Origin: Burkholderiales bacterium
Lineage (GTDB): Bacteria; Pseudomonadota; Gammaproteobacteria; Burkholderiales; UBA11063
Direction of reading: 5' to 3'
Length of the DNA stretch: 6,616 bases
NCBI GenBank assembly: GCA_020697025.1
Contig: JAJFBO010000060.1
Span: 1 to 6,616, forward strand
Each line of letters begins with the position of its first letter. Within the stretch, counting starts at the first letter, position 1. The notes under the pieces were generated by a model. That model was not told the DNA's origin, did no database searches, and saw only the letters and a list, made by a program, of their open reading frames with translations. Below, one piece after another: positions 1 to 5,370 of the stretch. Position numbers and translations under genes: made by a program.

Positions 1-1522
1 ATTATGGTGGGGGCATAGAATCCCGGCATATTATGATGAAAGCGGTAAATTTTATGTTGCCCGTAACGCAGCTGAAGCTGCGAGGATTGCCGGAACTGAT
101 AAATTAACTCAGGATCATGATGTATTAGATACGTGGTTTAGCTCGGCTTTGTGGTCTTTCTCTACTCTGGGCTGGCCAGAACAAACTAAAGAATTAGAAG
201 CGTTTTTACCCTCCAATGTTTTAGTAACAGGATTTGATATAATTTTTTTCTGGGTAGCTCGTATGATTATGTTTACCCATGAATTTACAGGCAAAGTACC
301 GTTTAAAGAGGTATTTATAACTGGATTAATTCAAGATGCACAGGGCAATAAAATGTCTAAATCTAAAGGAAATGTTATTGATCCACTTGATTTGGTTGAA
401 GGAATTAGCTTAAATGATTTAATCAATAAACGTACTCAAAATCTGATGAATCCAAAACAATCCGATAGTATCGCTAAACAAACAGCTAATGATTATCCTA
501 ATGGCTTTGCTCAATTTGGTGCGGATGCAGTACGGTTTACCTTTGCCGCATTGGCAACACATGGACGTGAAGTGCGCTTTGATGTAAAAAGGATTGAGGG
601 TTCACGCAACTTTTGTAATAAATTATTTAATGCAACACGGTTTGTTTTAATGAATGCAAAGCCGCATAAGGATTTAATTGGTCAGGAATGTAATTATAGT
701 AATGTTGATATCTGGATTTTATCTAAATTGTATAACCTTATAGATGAGATGCCAGAGCTATATAAGTTATATCGCTTTGATTTGATATCTCAAAAATTAT
801 ATGAGTTTGTGTGGAATGAATATTGTGACTGGTATTTGGAATTAGCCAAGGTTAATTTACAAAATGATGATATAAATATACGCATAGCAACAATAAATAC
901 TTTATTTATTGTTTTAGAAATTGCATTACGTCTATTACATCCTTTAATACCGTTTATAACTGAAGAATTATGGCAGGTTGTATCGTCACTAATAAATAAA
1001 AAACAAACTAATTCAATTATGATTGCCAGCTTTCCAAAAACCAGTGAAATCAATTTACCAGATGGGTTTAGCAATTCAGTTAGTGTATTGCAGGAGATTA
1101 TTAGCAGTGTGCGTAATTTACGTAGCGAAATGAATTTAAACCCGGGAGTAAAAGTCCCGTTAATTGTACAAGGCAATGAAGAAACTTTTACTGATTTTAT
1201 ACCATATATTCAAACATTGGCAAAAATTAGTGAAATTAAGTTTGTTACAAATTTTGATGCTAATAGTACTTCTCCTGTATCTGTAGTTAATGGAATTTCT
1301 TTAATGTTAGAAGTTGTTATAGATATAGCAACCGAGATAGAACGCTTAACAAAAGAAATAGAAAAAAATGTTAAAGAACTAGAAAAGATTAATCTGAAAT
1401 TAGATAATAAGGCTTTTATGGATAGGGCGCCAAAAGATTTGGTAAAACGGGATACTGAGCGGGCAAATGAATTATTAATGGTAGTTAAGCAGTTAGAAGT
1501 GCAATTAGCAAAACTTAATTGA
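1..1522 (+). CDS. valS: Valyl-tRNA synthetase, C-terminal part (5' end outside window)
   Basis: Class Ia aminoacyl-tRNA synthetase that charges tRNA-Val with valine in the cytoplasm. The frame is open from base 2, so the gene enters from the left; about 506 residues are visible of a family that is usually about 950 residues. Seen in order: WWGHRIPAY and DVLDTWFSSALW of the catalytic domain after the editing insert, GFDIIFFWVARM, then the KMSKS signature (350-364) that contacts ATP and the tRNA acceptor end. Next come GADAVRFTFAALA and EGSRNFCNKLFNATRFVLMN, the anticodon-binding helical bundle, and a charged C-terminal coiled coil (from about 1320: EIERLTKEIEKNVKELEKIN) that is typical of ValRS. 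The HIGH motif and most of the editing domain lie upstream. The insert after KMSKS (KRTQNLMNPKQSDSIAKQT) is of proteobacterial type. The TGA at 1520-1522 ends the gene, and nothing looks damaged. Confidence 0.97.
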   Translation, partial: LWWGHRIPAYYDESGKFYVARNAAEAARIAGTDKLTQDHDVLDTWFSSALWSFSTLGWPEQTKELEAFLPSNVLVTGFDIIFFWVARMIMFTHEFTGKVPFKEVFITGLIQDAQGNKMSKSKGNVIDPLDLVEGISLNDLINKRTQNLMNPKQSDSIAKQTANDYPNGFAQFGADAVRFTFAALATHGREVRFDVKRIEGSRNFCNKLFNATRFVLMNAKPHKDLIGQECNYSNVDIWILSKLYNLIDEMPELYKLYRFDLISQKLYEFVWNEYCDWYLELAKVNLQNDDINIRIATINTLFIVLEIALRLLHPLIPFITEELWQVVSSLINKKQTNSIMIASFPKTSEINLPDGFSNSVSVLQEIISSVRNLRSEMNLNPGVKVPLIVQGNEETFTDFIPYIQTLAKISEIKFVTNFDANSTSPVSVVNGISLMLEVVIDIATEIERLTKEIEKNVKELEKINLKLDNKAFMDRAPKDLVKRDTERANELLMVVKQLEVQLAKLN

Positions 1523-1585
1523 TACTATACCTGCTTATTGTGTAAGGCAGAAACCTAATTAATTTATATATTATCAGGTGTAATT

Positions 1586-1900
1586 ATGAATTGGATATAT
1601 TTATTCCTAGCTGGAATGTGTGAAATTGGCTGGCCAATTGGTTTAAAATTGGCAGGAACCCATAGTCGGCTATGGGGGATATTTGCTATTTTAGCTATTG
1701 TCTTAAGTGGAATACTATTATTTTTGGCACAAAAATCTATTCCTATGGGTACGGCCTATGCAATATGGACTGGTATAGGAGCAGTTGGTGCTTTTATTGT
1801 TGGTGTCATATGGTTTAAAGATCCGCTATCTGTAGCCAGGATAATATCAGTTACATTTATAATTGTTGGTATAGTTGGGCTAAAACTTGCCGCACCCTGA
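1586..1900 (+). CDS. SMR-family transporter, SugE/Gdx (guanidinium exporter) subgroup
   Basis: A 104-residue inner-membrane protein with four hydrophobic helices, the normal size for small multidrug resistance proteins, which work as antiparallel dimers exchanging protons for a cation. E13 in helix 1 is the membrane-embedded proton/substrate carboxylate. W16, S41, Y58 and W61 match the substrate-site residues of characterised Gdx proteins, and the signature GTAYAIWTGIGAVGAF (residues 55-70) is that of the SugE/Gdx group rather than EmrE. Guanidinium export is therefore the best guess from family knowledge; quaternary ammonium export is the alternative. P17 after W16 is unusual, since Ala is common there. 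An AGGTG ribosome binding site (1576-1580) lies 5 nt before the ATG. The gene follows valS by 63 bp and may be co-transcribed. I looked for a guanidine riboswitch in that gap, such as the paired ACGR-loop hairpins of mini-ykkC, and saw none; only a weak TGCTTA/TAAGGCA hairpin is present near 1531-1548. Confidence 0.92.
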   Translation: MNWIYLFLAGMCEIGWPIGLKLAGTHSRLWGIFAILAIVLSGILLFLAQKSIPMGTAYAIWTGIGAVGAFIVGVIWFKDPLSVARIISVTFIIVGIVGLKLAAP

Positions 1901-2000
1901 AAATTTGGTTTAATTAGACAAGAAATATATATTAGGGTAAAATATTACCATTAGTATTAAATTTCAGGATTTTATTGTATTTAAAAATGGGAAACGCATA

Positions 2001-2147
2001 TTAATTTGCAATGATAGGTTTTAAGCCCTGTGGATTGACCAATATTTCAACATTTTTCTTAAATTGACCAACTGTTCCTATTTCGGCATAATATATTGAA
2101 GCAGGAGTAAATTCCAAAAATTTCTGTACAATAATATGTGTTTTAAT
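2001..2147 (-). pseudogene. Possible C-terminal remnant of an unidentified gene
   Basis: On the minus strand, 48 sense codons followed by TAA (2001-2003) read as plausible protein. Part of the reading is FLEFTPASIYYAEIGTVGQF, then KKNVEILVNPQGLKPIIAN. There is no ATG, GTG or convincing start in frame, and an in-frame stop at 2148-2150 precedes it. The residue mix (alternating hydrophobic strands, a balanced charge pattern, few codons of the poly-K/N/I kind seen in random AT-rich frames) is why I list it. I do not recognise the family. It could be the tail of a gene lost by deletion, or a chance open frame. The tRNA promoter proposed at 2125-2154 overlaps it. Confidence 0.3.
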
Positions 2148-2154
2148 TTATAAT
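2125..2154 (+). promoter_or_regulatory. Likely sigma-70-type promoter of tRNA-Ser (and the nuclease gene)
   Basis: A perfect TATAAT (-10, 2149-2154) is preceded by TGTACA (2125-2130, 4 of 6 matches to TTGACA) at 18-bp spacing. Transcription would start near 2161, just before the palindrome at 2167-2192 and about 43 bp before the mature tRNA 5' end. This is inferred from consensus only. Confidence 0.5.
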
Positions 2155-2166
2155 CTCTTCCTTGAA

Positions 2167-2192
2167 TTGCTATAAACATATGTTTGTAGCAA
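2167..2192. repeat. 26-bp near-perfect palindrome upstream of tRNA-Ser
   Basis: Two 13-nt arms meet with no spacer. The outer arms are TTGCTA and TAGCAA, the centre is the perfect palindrome AAACATATGTTT, and the only imperfection is one T/G pair that would be a U-G wobble in RNA. It ends 11 bp before the tRNA and is followed by TATTTTAC, too weak a T-run for a normal terminator. It could be a protein-binding operator, a hairpin in the tRNA precursor leader that guides 5' processing, or a weak attenuator. On the minus strand no T-run follows. Confidence 0.6.
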
Positions 2193-2203
2193 TATTTTAC
2201 TAT

Positions 2204-2291
2204 GGAGAGATGGCAGAGTGGTCGATTGCACTACCTTGGAAAGGTAGCGTACGGTAACGTACCGAGGGTTCGAATCCCTCTTTCTCCGCCA
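2204..2291 (+). tRNA. tRNA-Ser(GGA)
   Basis: An 88-nt class II tRNA. The acceptor stem GGAGAGA (2204-2210) pairs with TTTCTCC (2281-2287, one G-T pair). The anticodon stem is CTACC/GGTAG with loop TTGGAAA, giving anticodon GGA (2238-2240), which reads UCC and UCU. The long variable arm GTACG-gtaa-CGTAC (2249-2262) is diagnostic of serine tRNAs. The T arm is GAGGG-TTCGAAT-CCCTC (2264-2280). The discriminator is G2288, and CCA is encoded (2289-2291). All stems are intact. No second copy of the 3' end was seen in the window, so there is no sign of integrase-mediated insertion here. Confidence 0.97.
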
Positions 2292-2307
2292 ATTATATAA
2301 GGCATTT

Positions 2308-2880
2308 ATGAAGCAGTATAAAACAATATTCTTATTAATATGTTTAACATTAAGCTCTTGTAGCGAAGGTGGTAACGTTAATAAAGGAGTAAGTAACAGA
2401 AGCGCTGGTTCTTATGTATCTACTGCAAATATAGAGGTTGGTTTTAGCCCTCAACGTACAAGTCTGCCTTTAGTATTAAAAACAATAAATTCGGCAAAAA
2501 CTTCAATATGTGTGGCAGCTTATAGTTTTACTTCTAAACCAATATCATTAGCTTTATATAATGCTTCTAAGCGTGGGGTTAAAGTACAAGTTGTTGCTGA
2601 TGCCAAGTCAAATGGTGGAAAATACTCAGCAACGACATTTTTAGCCAATCAAGGCCTTGATGTAAGACTTAATCGCAAGTATGCTATCATGCATAATAAG
2701 TTTATCATAGTTGATAATAAAACAGTAGAAACCGGGTCATTTAATTATTCTGCTGCTGCAGCTAAAAATAATGCAGAGAATGTTATTGTAATTTGGGACA
2801 ATCCATCTCTTGCAAGTCGCTATAAATCTGAATGCAATCGCTTATTAAATGAAGCAGACAAACTTTCTAAAGCATATTAA
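2308..2880 (+). CDS. Phospholipase D-type nuclease (Nuc/EndA-like), lipoprotein
   Basis: A 190-residue secreted enzyme of the PLD superfamily with one HKD motif, like the plasmid/Salmonella Nuc endonuclease family, which dimerises to build one active site and cleaves DNA without metal. The N-terminus is a lipoprotein signal: KQYK, a hydrophobic stretch, and lipobox LSSC with lipidated C18. S19 follows it, so outer-membrane sorting is expected. Domain from about residue 42: IEVGFSPQ, AKTSICVAAYSFTS, KRGVKVQVVAD, then the catalytic H129-x-K131-x4-D136 with G143-S144-x-N146 and the Nuc-like NAENVIVIW. All catalytic residues are present. An AAGG (2299-2302) lies 5 nt before the ATG. The gene starts 16 bp after tRNA-Ser with no promoter or terminator between, so the two are probably co-transcribed. 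Likely role: periplasmic or surface non-specific nuclease. Family assignment is strong; the exact substrate is not shown. Confidence 0.92.
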   Translation: MKQYKTIFLLICLTLSSCSEGGNVNKGVSNRSAGSYVSTANIEVGFSPQRTSLPLVLKTINSAKTSICVAAYSFTSKPISLALYNASKRGVKVQVVADAKSNGGKYSATTFLANQGLDVRLNRKYAIMHNKFIIVDNKTVETGSFNYSAAAAKNNAENVIVIWDNPSLASRYKSECNRLLNEADKLSKAY

Positions 2881-2885
2881 ATTAA

Positions 2886-3044
2886 AAAATTTTATTATTG
2901 ATCAAACTAAAAATTCTAATAAATAACTGGTTCAATCTTAATACACCTACTTACGACTTGGCTATTGGTAAGGAAATACCATCTTTCTTTTATAAAATTT
3001 TGTATCTTCTTCAGGTAGGATCAGCGGGAGCATTTAAACTGGAA
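2886..3044 (+). pseudogene. Coding-like remnant, possibly the upstream part of a decayed dipeptidase gene
   Basis: 53 codons lie open between TAA (2883-2885) and TAA (3045-3047). The second half reads like real protein, for example TPTYDLAIGKEIPSFFYK and LQVGSAGAFKLE. There is no ATG and no good ribosome binding site. It is in the same frame as the dipeptidase C-terminal remnant at 3075-3176, separated from it only by two stops (3045 and 3072). The two could be one gene ruined by point mutations. I could not align this part convincingly to M19 enzymes, so the link rests on frame and position. The second stop-containing stretch also holds a GGAATAA/TTATTCC inverted repeat (3041-3056). Confidence 0.3.
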
Positions 3045-3074
3045 TAAAATTATTCCTTAACCAGTCTAATTTAG

Positions 3075-3176
3075 TATGTTATTTATAAATATGCAGAATC
3101 TGACATTCAAGCTATTTTGGGCGAAAATATCTTAAGGGTTATTGTTAACAATAATAAAAATTCAAAAATTCATTAA
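3075..3176 (+). pseudogene. C-terminal remnant of a second M19 dipeptidase-like gene
   Basis: The reading YAESDIQAILGENILRV followed by a short tail and TAA (3174-3176) matches the conserved end of peptidase M19 proteins (Y-S-x-x-D/N-I-x-x-I-L-G-x-N-x-L-R-V). It lines up without gaps with YSKENIIKILGNNFLRV of the intact gene just downstream. Reading through the TAG at 3072-3074, the preceding residues SLTSLI and YVIYK also suit the helix before this motif. The two copies differ at about half of the positions, so this is not a recent identical duplication. It looks like the surviving end of a tandem paralogue, or of a gene into whose 3' side the intact copy was placed. Confidence 0.55.
3139..3154. 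repeat. Perfect 16-bp palindrome upstream of the dipeptidase gene
   Basis: TTATTGTTAACAATAA is identical to its reverse complement. It ends 41 bp before the ATG of the intact dipeptidase gene, a normal place for an operator. It also lies inside the remnant coding sequence, so it may be coincidental in AT-rich DNA. TTAACA within it (3145-3150) resembles a -35 box, but no good -10 box follows at proper spacing. Confidence 0.35.
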
Positions 3177-3195
3177 TAATATATGGAAATAACAT

Positions 3196-4188
3196 ATGAA
3201 TACATTTACTAATGCTAAGGATATTAAAGCTAATTCAATTATTGCAGATATTGCTATGGATTTTTTACCTGAAGTTGAAATTCCTGGACAACGGAATGTT
3301 TTAGAGCGGTATAAAAACTCTGGCTTCTCTTATCTTAATATAGCATTAGGGGGTGATTTGACTAGCGTTGATACAGCAATTCACTATATTGCAAGGCAAA
3401 GACAGCAAATTGGGAAACAATCTGACCAATATATTATGGTTAAAACAGTCGATGATATCCTGCGGGCAAAACAAGAAAATAAATTAGCTCTGGGATTTTG
3501 GTTTCAAGGAGCTACCCCTCTAGCAAAAGATCTTAATTTAATTGAAACTTATTACTTATTAGGTATTCGCCAAATCTTACTAGCGTATAATACTAGAAAT
3601 GAAATCGGAGACGGTATCCTTGAAAAAAATGATGCTGGATTAAGTACTTTTGGTTACAAAGTAATCGAAGAAATGAACCGAGTTGGTATGCTAATTGATC
3701 TGTCACATGCTGGTATCAAAACTTCATTAGACGTAATTGAAGCATCACATGATCCTGTTATTTTTTCTCACTCAAATGCACAGGGAGTTAATCCACACCC
3801 CCGAAATTTAACTGACGAACAAATTAAAGCAGTTTCCCGGAAAAATGGTGTAATTGGTATTAATGGGATGGGGCTTATTTTAGGGGAAGATAAACCTACT
3901 GTAAAAAAGTTTGTTTCTCATATTGATTATATTAGTAATTTACTTGGTTCTATTGATAATATTGCCTTGGGTCTAGACTTAGTTTATTTTCAAGAAATGT
4001 TGCCTTTATTTTTTGAAAAATCTGGAATTAATTATCCAAGTGGTTATTTAGGATCTATGGATGGTATACAGCCAGAACAAATTGATGAGATTATTGAAAC
4101 GCTTCTCAGTCAAAATTATTCTAAAGAAAATATAATTAAAATTCTTGGTAATAATTTTTTGCGTGTAGCCTCTATAGTTTGGAAATAG
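3196..4188 (+). CDS. Peptidase M19 (renal/membrane dipeptidase) homologue with non-canonical metal site
   Basis: A 330-residue protein of the amidohydrolase-fold M19 family, which normally hydrolyses dipeptides (including D-residues) with two zinc ions. Seen: LLGIRQILLAYNTRN, GLSTFGYKVIEEMNRVGMLIDLSH (H171), SHSNA (H192), HPRNLTDEQ with R203, IALGLD (D261) and the C-terminal ILGNNFLRV. H171 and H192 of the beta metal site, R203 and the catalytic-base Asp D261 are kept. At the N-terminus, however, the usual D-G-H-x-D is D18-I-A20-M-D22, so the first His ligand is Ala. The bridging Glu of the usual EG motif is Gln (Q104 in FWFQGATPL). A branch of M19 proteins with Gln at this place exists, so this may be a subfamily trait rather than decay. 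The activity may be altered or metal-poor. There is no signal peptide, so it is cytoplasmic. The ribosome binding site is weak (GGA, 3185-3187, 8 nt before the ATG). The length is normal. Confidence 0.85.
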   Translation: MNTFTNAKDIKANSIIADIAMDFLPEVEIPGQRNVLERYKNSGFSYLNIALGGDLTSVDTAIHYIARQRQQIGKQSDQYIMVKTVDDILRAKQENKLALGFWFQGATPLAKDLNLIETYYLLGIRQILLAYNTRNEIGDGILEKNDAGLSTFGYKVIEEMNRVGMLIDLSHAGIKTSLDVIEASHDPVIFSHSNAQGVNPHPRNLTDEQIKAVSRKNGVIGINGMGLILGEDKPTVKKFVSHIDYISNLLGSIDNIALGLDLVYFQEMLPLFFEKSGINYPSGYLGSMDGIQPEQIDEIIETLLSQNYSKENIIKILGNNFLRVASIVWK

Positions 4189-4322
4189 TGCGAATATTAG
4201 ATATGCACTTCAATTATGCATTTTAGATTAGCAAATTTTGTGGGTAGGCAAGAGCTGTGATAGTCATCATATGTCTGATTAATTCAGAAATCATACTTCA
4301 GTAATATAGCTTAAATTTTTAT

Positions 4323-4327
4323 TATAA
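4323..4327. repeat. Left 5-bp direct repeat (putative target-site duplication)
   Basis: TATAA directly abuts the left inverted repeat and is repeated at 5389-5393 next to the right one, as expected of a target-site duplication. Five AT-only bases can match by chance, but joining the flanks at this repeat restores a sensible SDR gene end (TTA TAA TAA), which supports the reading. Confidence 0.5.
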
Positions 4328-4345
4328 ACGCCAATTCGGTTTAAG
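4328..4345 (+). repeat. Left terminal inverted repeat of the IS-derived element
   Basis: ACGCCAATTCGGTTTAAG reads inward. It matches the reverse complement of 5371-5388 at 16 of 18 positions, with the first 12 identical. The C+G-containing core stands out in this AT-rich region. It lies 12 bp beyond the stop codon of the transposase remnant, where an IS end is expected. Confidence 0.6.
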
Positions 4346-4357
4346 TAAATTGTCTTA

Positions 4358-4547
4358 TCAAATATAATCCAACCTAATTTTAGGTTTATTACATAGTAAT
4401 TGATAACCCACCAAAACAGATACAATATGTTTCCTACTTATAAAATCCTTGTCTTTCAAGAGCTTTAAATATTTTGGTGTAAACTTCTTTTGATGTAAAC
4501 TTCTTGCAAAAATCATCAATAATAACGTATAATTCCACTATGTCCAT
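4358..4547 (-). pseudogene. IS982-family transposase remnant (internal deletion plus 16-bp duplication frameshift)
   Basis: The reading starts at ATG 4547, 8 nt after a strong AAGGAG (4556-4561), and begins MDIVELYVIIDDFCKKF, the typical N-terminus of IS982 transposases. As it stands the frame stops at 4434-4436 after 37 codons. The cause is a 16-bp tandem duplication: TGTAAACTTCTT occurs at 4478-4489 and again at 4494-4505. Removing one unit restores one frame of 57 codons that continues TPKYLKLLKDKDFISRKH and then VGYQLLCNKPKIRLDYI, ending at TGA 4358-4360. That tail resembles the C-terminus of these transposases. A full enzyme has nearly 300 residues, so the whole catalytic (DDE) centre is deleted. 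It cannot be active. The order of events appears to be internal deletion first, then the frameshift. Confidence 0.6.
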
Positions 4548-4693
4548 CTTTATATCTCCTTGACATTGTTATGTTTTGCAACAATTATTTTATCAAAGAA
4601 TATATTTGATGGACCTTTTGTTTATGTTAATCATTCCCCAAGATTGCAATTATTAATAATGACGTATTTCCTTACTTTCGTAATAAGTTTTGA

Positions 4694-5263
4694 TTAATTA
4701 TCAGCTACTCTTTCAGCCTCAGCTTCGCTAAGAGCAAGTATTTTCTGTGCTTGATGTGTTAATAAATTAATAGCCGTTAGATTAAAGTCATTCTCTTGAA
4801 ATAGGGCTGCCAACTCATTAAAGGTTTTTACTGCTAATAATTGCTTCTTTAGTTGATGATTTTGACGTGATTTATCCAAAAATTTGTTAATTTGTGCTTC
4901 AATAGGTGTAATTGGAAACACAGAAGACAGCTCATTTAGCCAAAACCCGGCTTTATCAAGAAAACCTCCACCTCCACGTCCCCATTGAGCACTAGTTCTT
5001 GGTTTAAGGCCTGATAGCAGATTCTCTACATCATCTGATTGTTCTATAATAATTGCTAATACTCGTCCTGCTTGTGCTTGAAGTACTTCTGCACCTTTGA
5101 TATTAAACCCTAATTTATTGGCTATAATAACCACATCTGATAATTTCTTAGTAGCGTAAAGCTGTTCTTGTAATTTAAAATCATTTGTAATTGCCGTAAA
5201 AAAAGACTTTAACTTATCTGACATTACATATGATATAGGATAAAATTTAATATTTTCAGTCAT
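4694..5263 (-). CDS. Protein with two tandem Nif11-like (RiPP leader-type) domains
   Basis: A 189-residue protein from ATG 5263, chosen because AAGGAAG precedes it at good spacing. A longer in-frame ATG at 5323 has no ribosome binding site and lies upstream of the likely -35 box. Domain 1 (about residues 17-70) has FFTAITNDFKLQEQL, LSDVVIIANKLGFNIKGAEV. Domain 2 (about 125-178) has INKFLDKSRQNHQLKKQL, FNELAALFQENDFNL. The two align without gaps, so they arose by duplication. Nif11 domains are known as leaders of ribosomally made peptides and as small proteins of unknown role in nitrogen fixers. Between them lies a Gly-rich WGRGGGG (94-100) and FLDKAGFWLN. The last residues LSEAEAERVADN resemble the end of such leaders (LSDxELExVAGG), but DN replaces GG and the protein stops there, with no core peptide. 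No maturation enzymes are nearby. Function unknown; the domain call is by pattern. Confidence 0.7.
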   Translation of the reverse strand: MTENIKFYPISYVMSDKLKSFFTAITNDFKLQEQLYATKKLSDVVIIANKLGFNIKGAEVLQAQAGRVLAIIIEQSDDVENLLSGLKPRTSAQWGRGGGGFLDKAGFWLNELSSVFPITPIEAQINKFLDKSRQNHQLKKQLLAVKTFNELAALFQENDFNLTAINLLTHQAQKILALSEAEAERVADN

Positions 5264-5291
5264 TATATCTTCCTTGCTTATTATCACCATA

Positions 5292-5320
5292 ACAATATTA
5301 TAATAAATGTCATTAGTCAA
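5292..5320 (-). promoter_or_regulatory. Likely promoter of the Nif11-domain gene
   Basis: On the minus strand TTGACT (-35, 5315-5320, 5 of 6 consensus) is followed by 17 bp and TATTGT (-10, 5292-5297, 4 of 6). Start of transcription near 5285 would leave a short leader with the AAGGAAG site before ATG 5263, and would exclude the upstream ATG at 5323. It lies inside the element, so the gene carries its own promoter. Confidence 0.45.
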
Positions 5321-5370
5321 CATTTATTTTTCAATAGTTGTAGATATTTTAGCTTAAATTTATTGTATTT

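Larger units (their letters stand above)
1901..2203. other. Intergenic stretch between SMR gene and tRNA-Ser
   Basis: This 303-bp gap has no intact gene. It holds a weak GGTAA/TTACC hairpin (about 1936-1949) with no following T-run, so it is not a convincing terminator for the SMR gene. It also holds the start-less minus-strand ORF remnant (2001-2147), the likely tRNA promoter (2125-2154) and the long palindrome (2167-2192), each listed separately. Confidence 0.6.
2881..3195. other. Intergenic stretch between nuclease and dipeptidase genes
   Basis: This 315-bp gap has no intact gene. It holds the two same-frame remnants listed separately (2886-3044 and 3075-3176), a GGAATAA-AA-TTATTCC inverted repeat (3041-3056), and a perfect 16-bp palindrome (3139-3154). 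No strong terminator for the nuclease gene and no good -35/-10 pair for the dipeptidase gene were found. Confidence 0.5.

Noticed and set aside
790..1176. A 128-codon open frame on the minus strand inside valS
   Set aside because: It is antisense to strongly conserved ValRS coding sequence, has no recognisable domain, and is a shadow frame.
1523..1585. Guanidine riboswitch before the SugE/Gdx-like gene
   Set aside because: The gap is only 63 bp, with one weak hairpin and no ACGR loops or ykkC-type conserved bases.
2267..2291. tRNA-Ser 3' end as an integration (att) site
   Set aside because: No second copy of the 3' end and no integrase gene are visible in the window.
4305..4320. Direct repeat TAGCTTAAATTT at 4307 and 5350 as a possible larger element boundary
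   Set aside because: It is a 12-bp, AT-rich match expected by chance in a window of this size, and it is not placed symmetrically relative to the inverted repeats.
4189..4322. TCTGA/TCAGA hairpin (about 4274-4288) between the convergent genes as a terminator
   Set aside because: The stem has only 5 bp and there is no T-run on either side.
4581..4612. ATCAAA/TTTGAT hairpin downstream of the Nif11 gene as a terminator
   Set aside because: The stem is six AT-rich pairs, and no T-run follows on the minus strand.
5264..5323. Upstream start (ATG 5323) for the Nif11-domain gene
   Set aside because: It has no ribosome binding site and lies at the likely -35 box. The ATG at 5263 has AAGGAAG at proper spacing, and the extra 20 residues add no domain.
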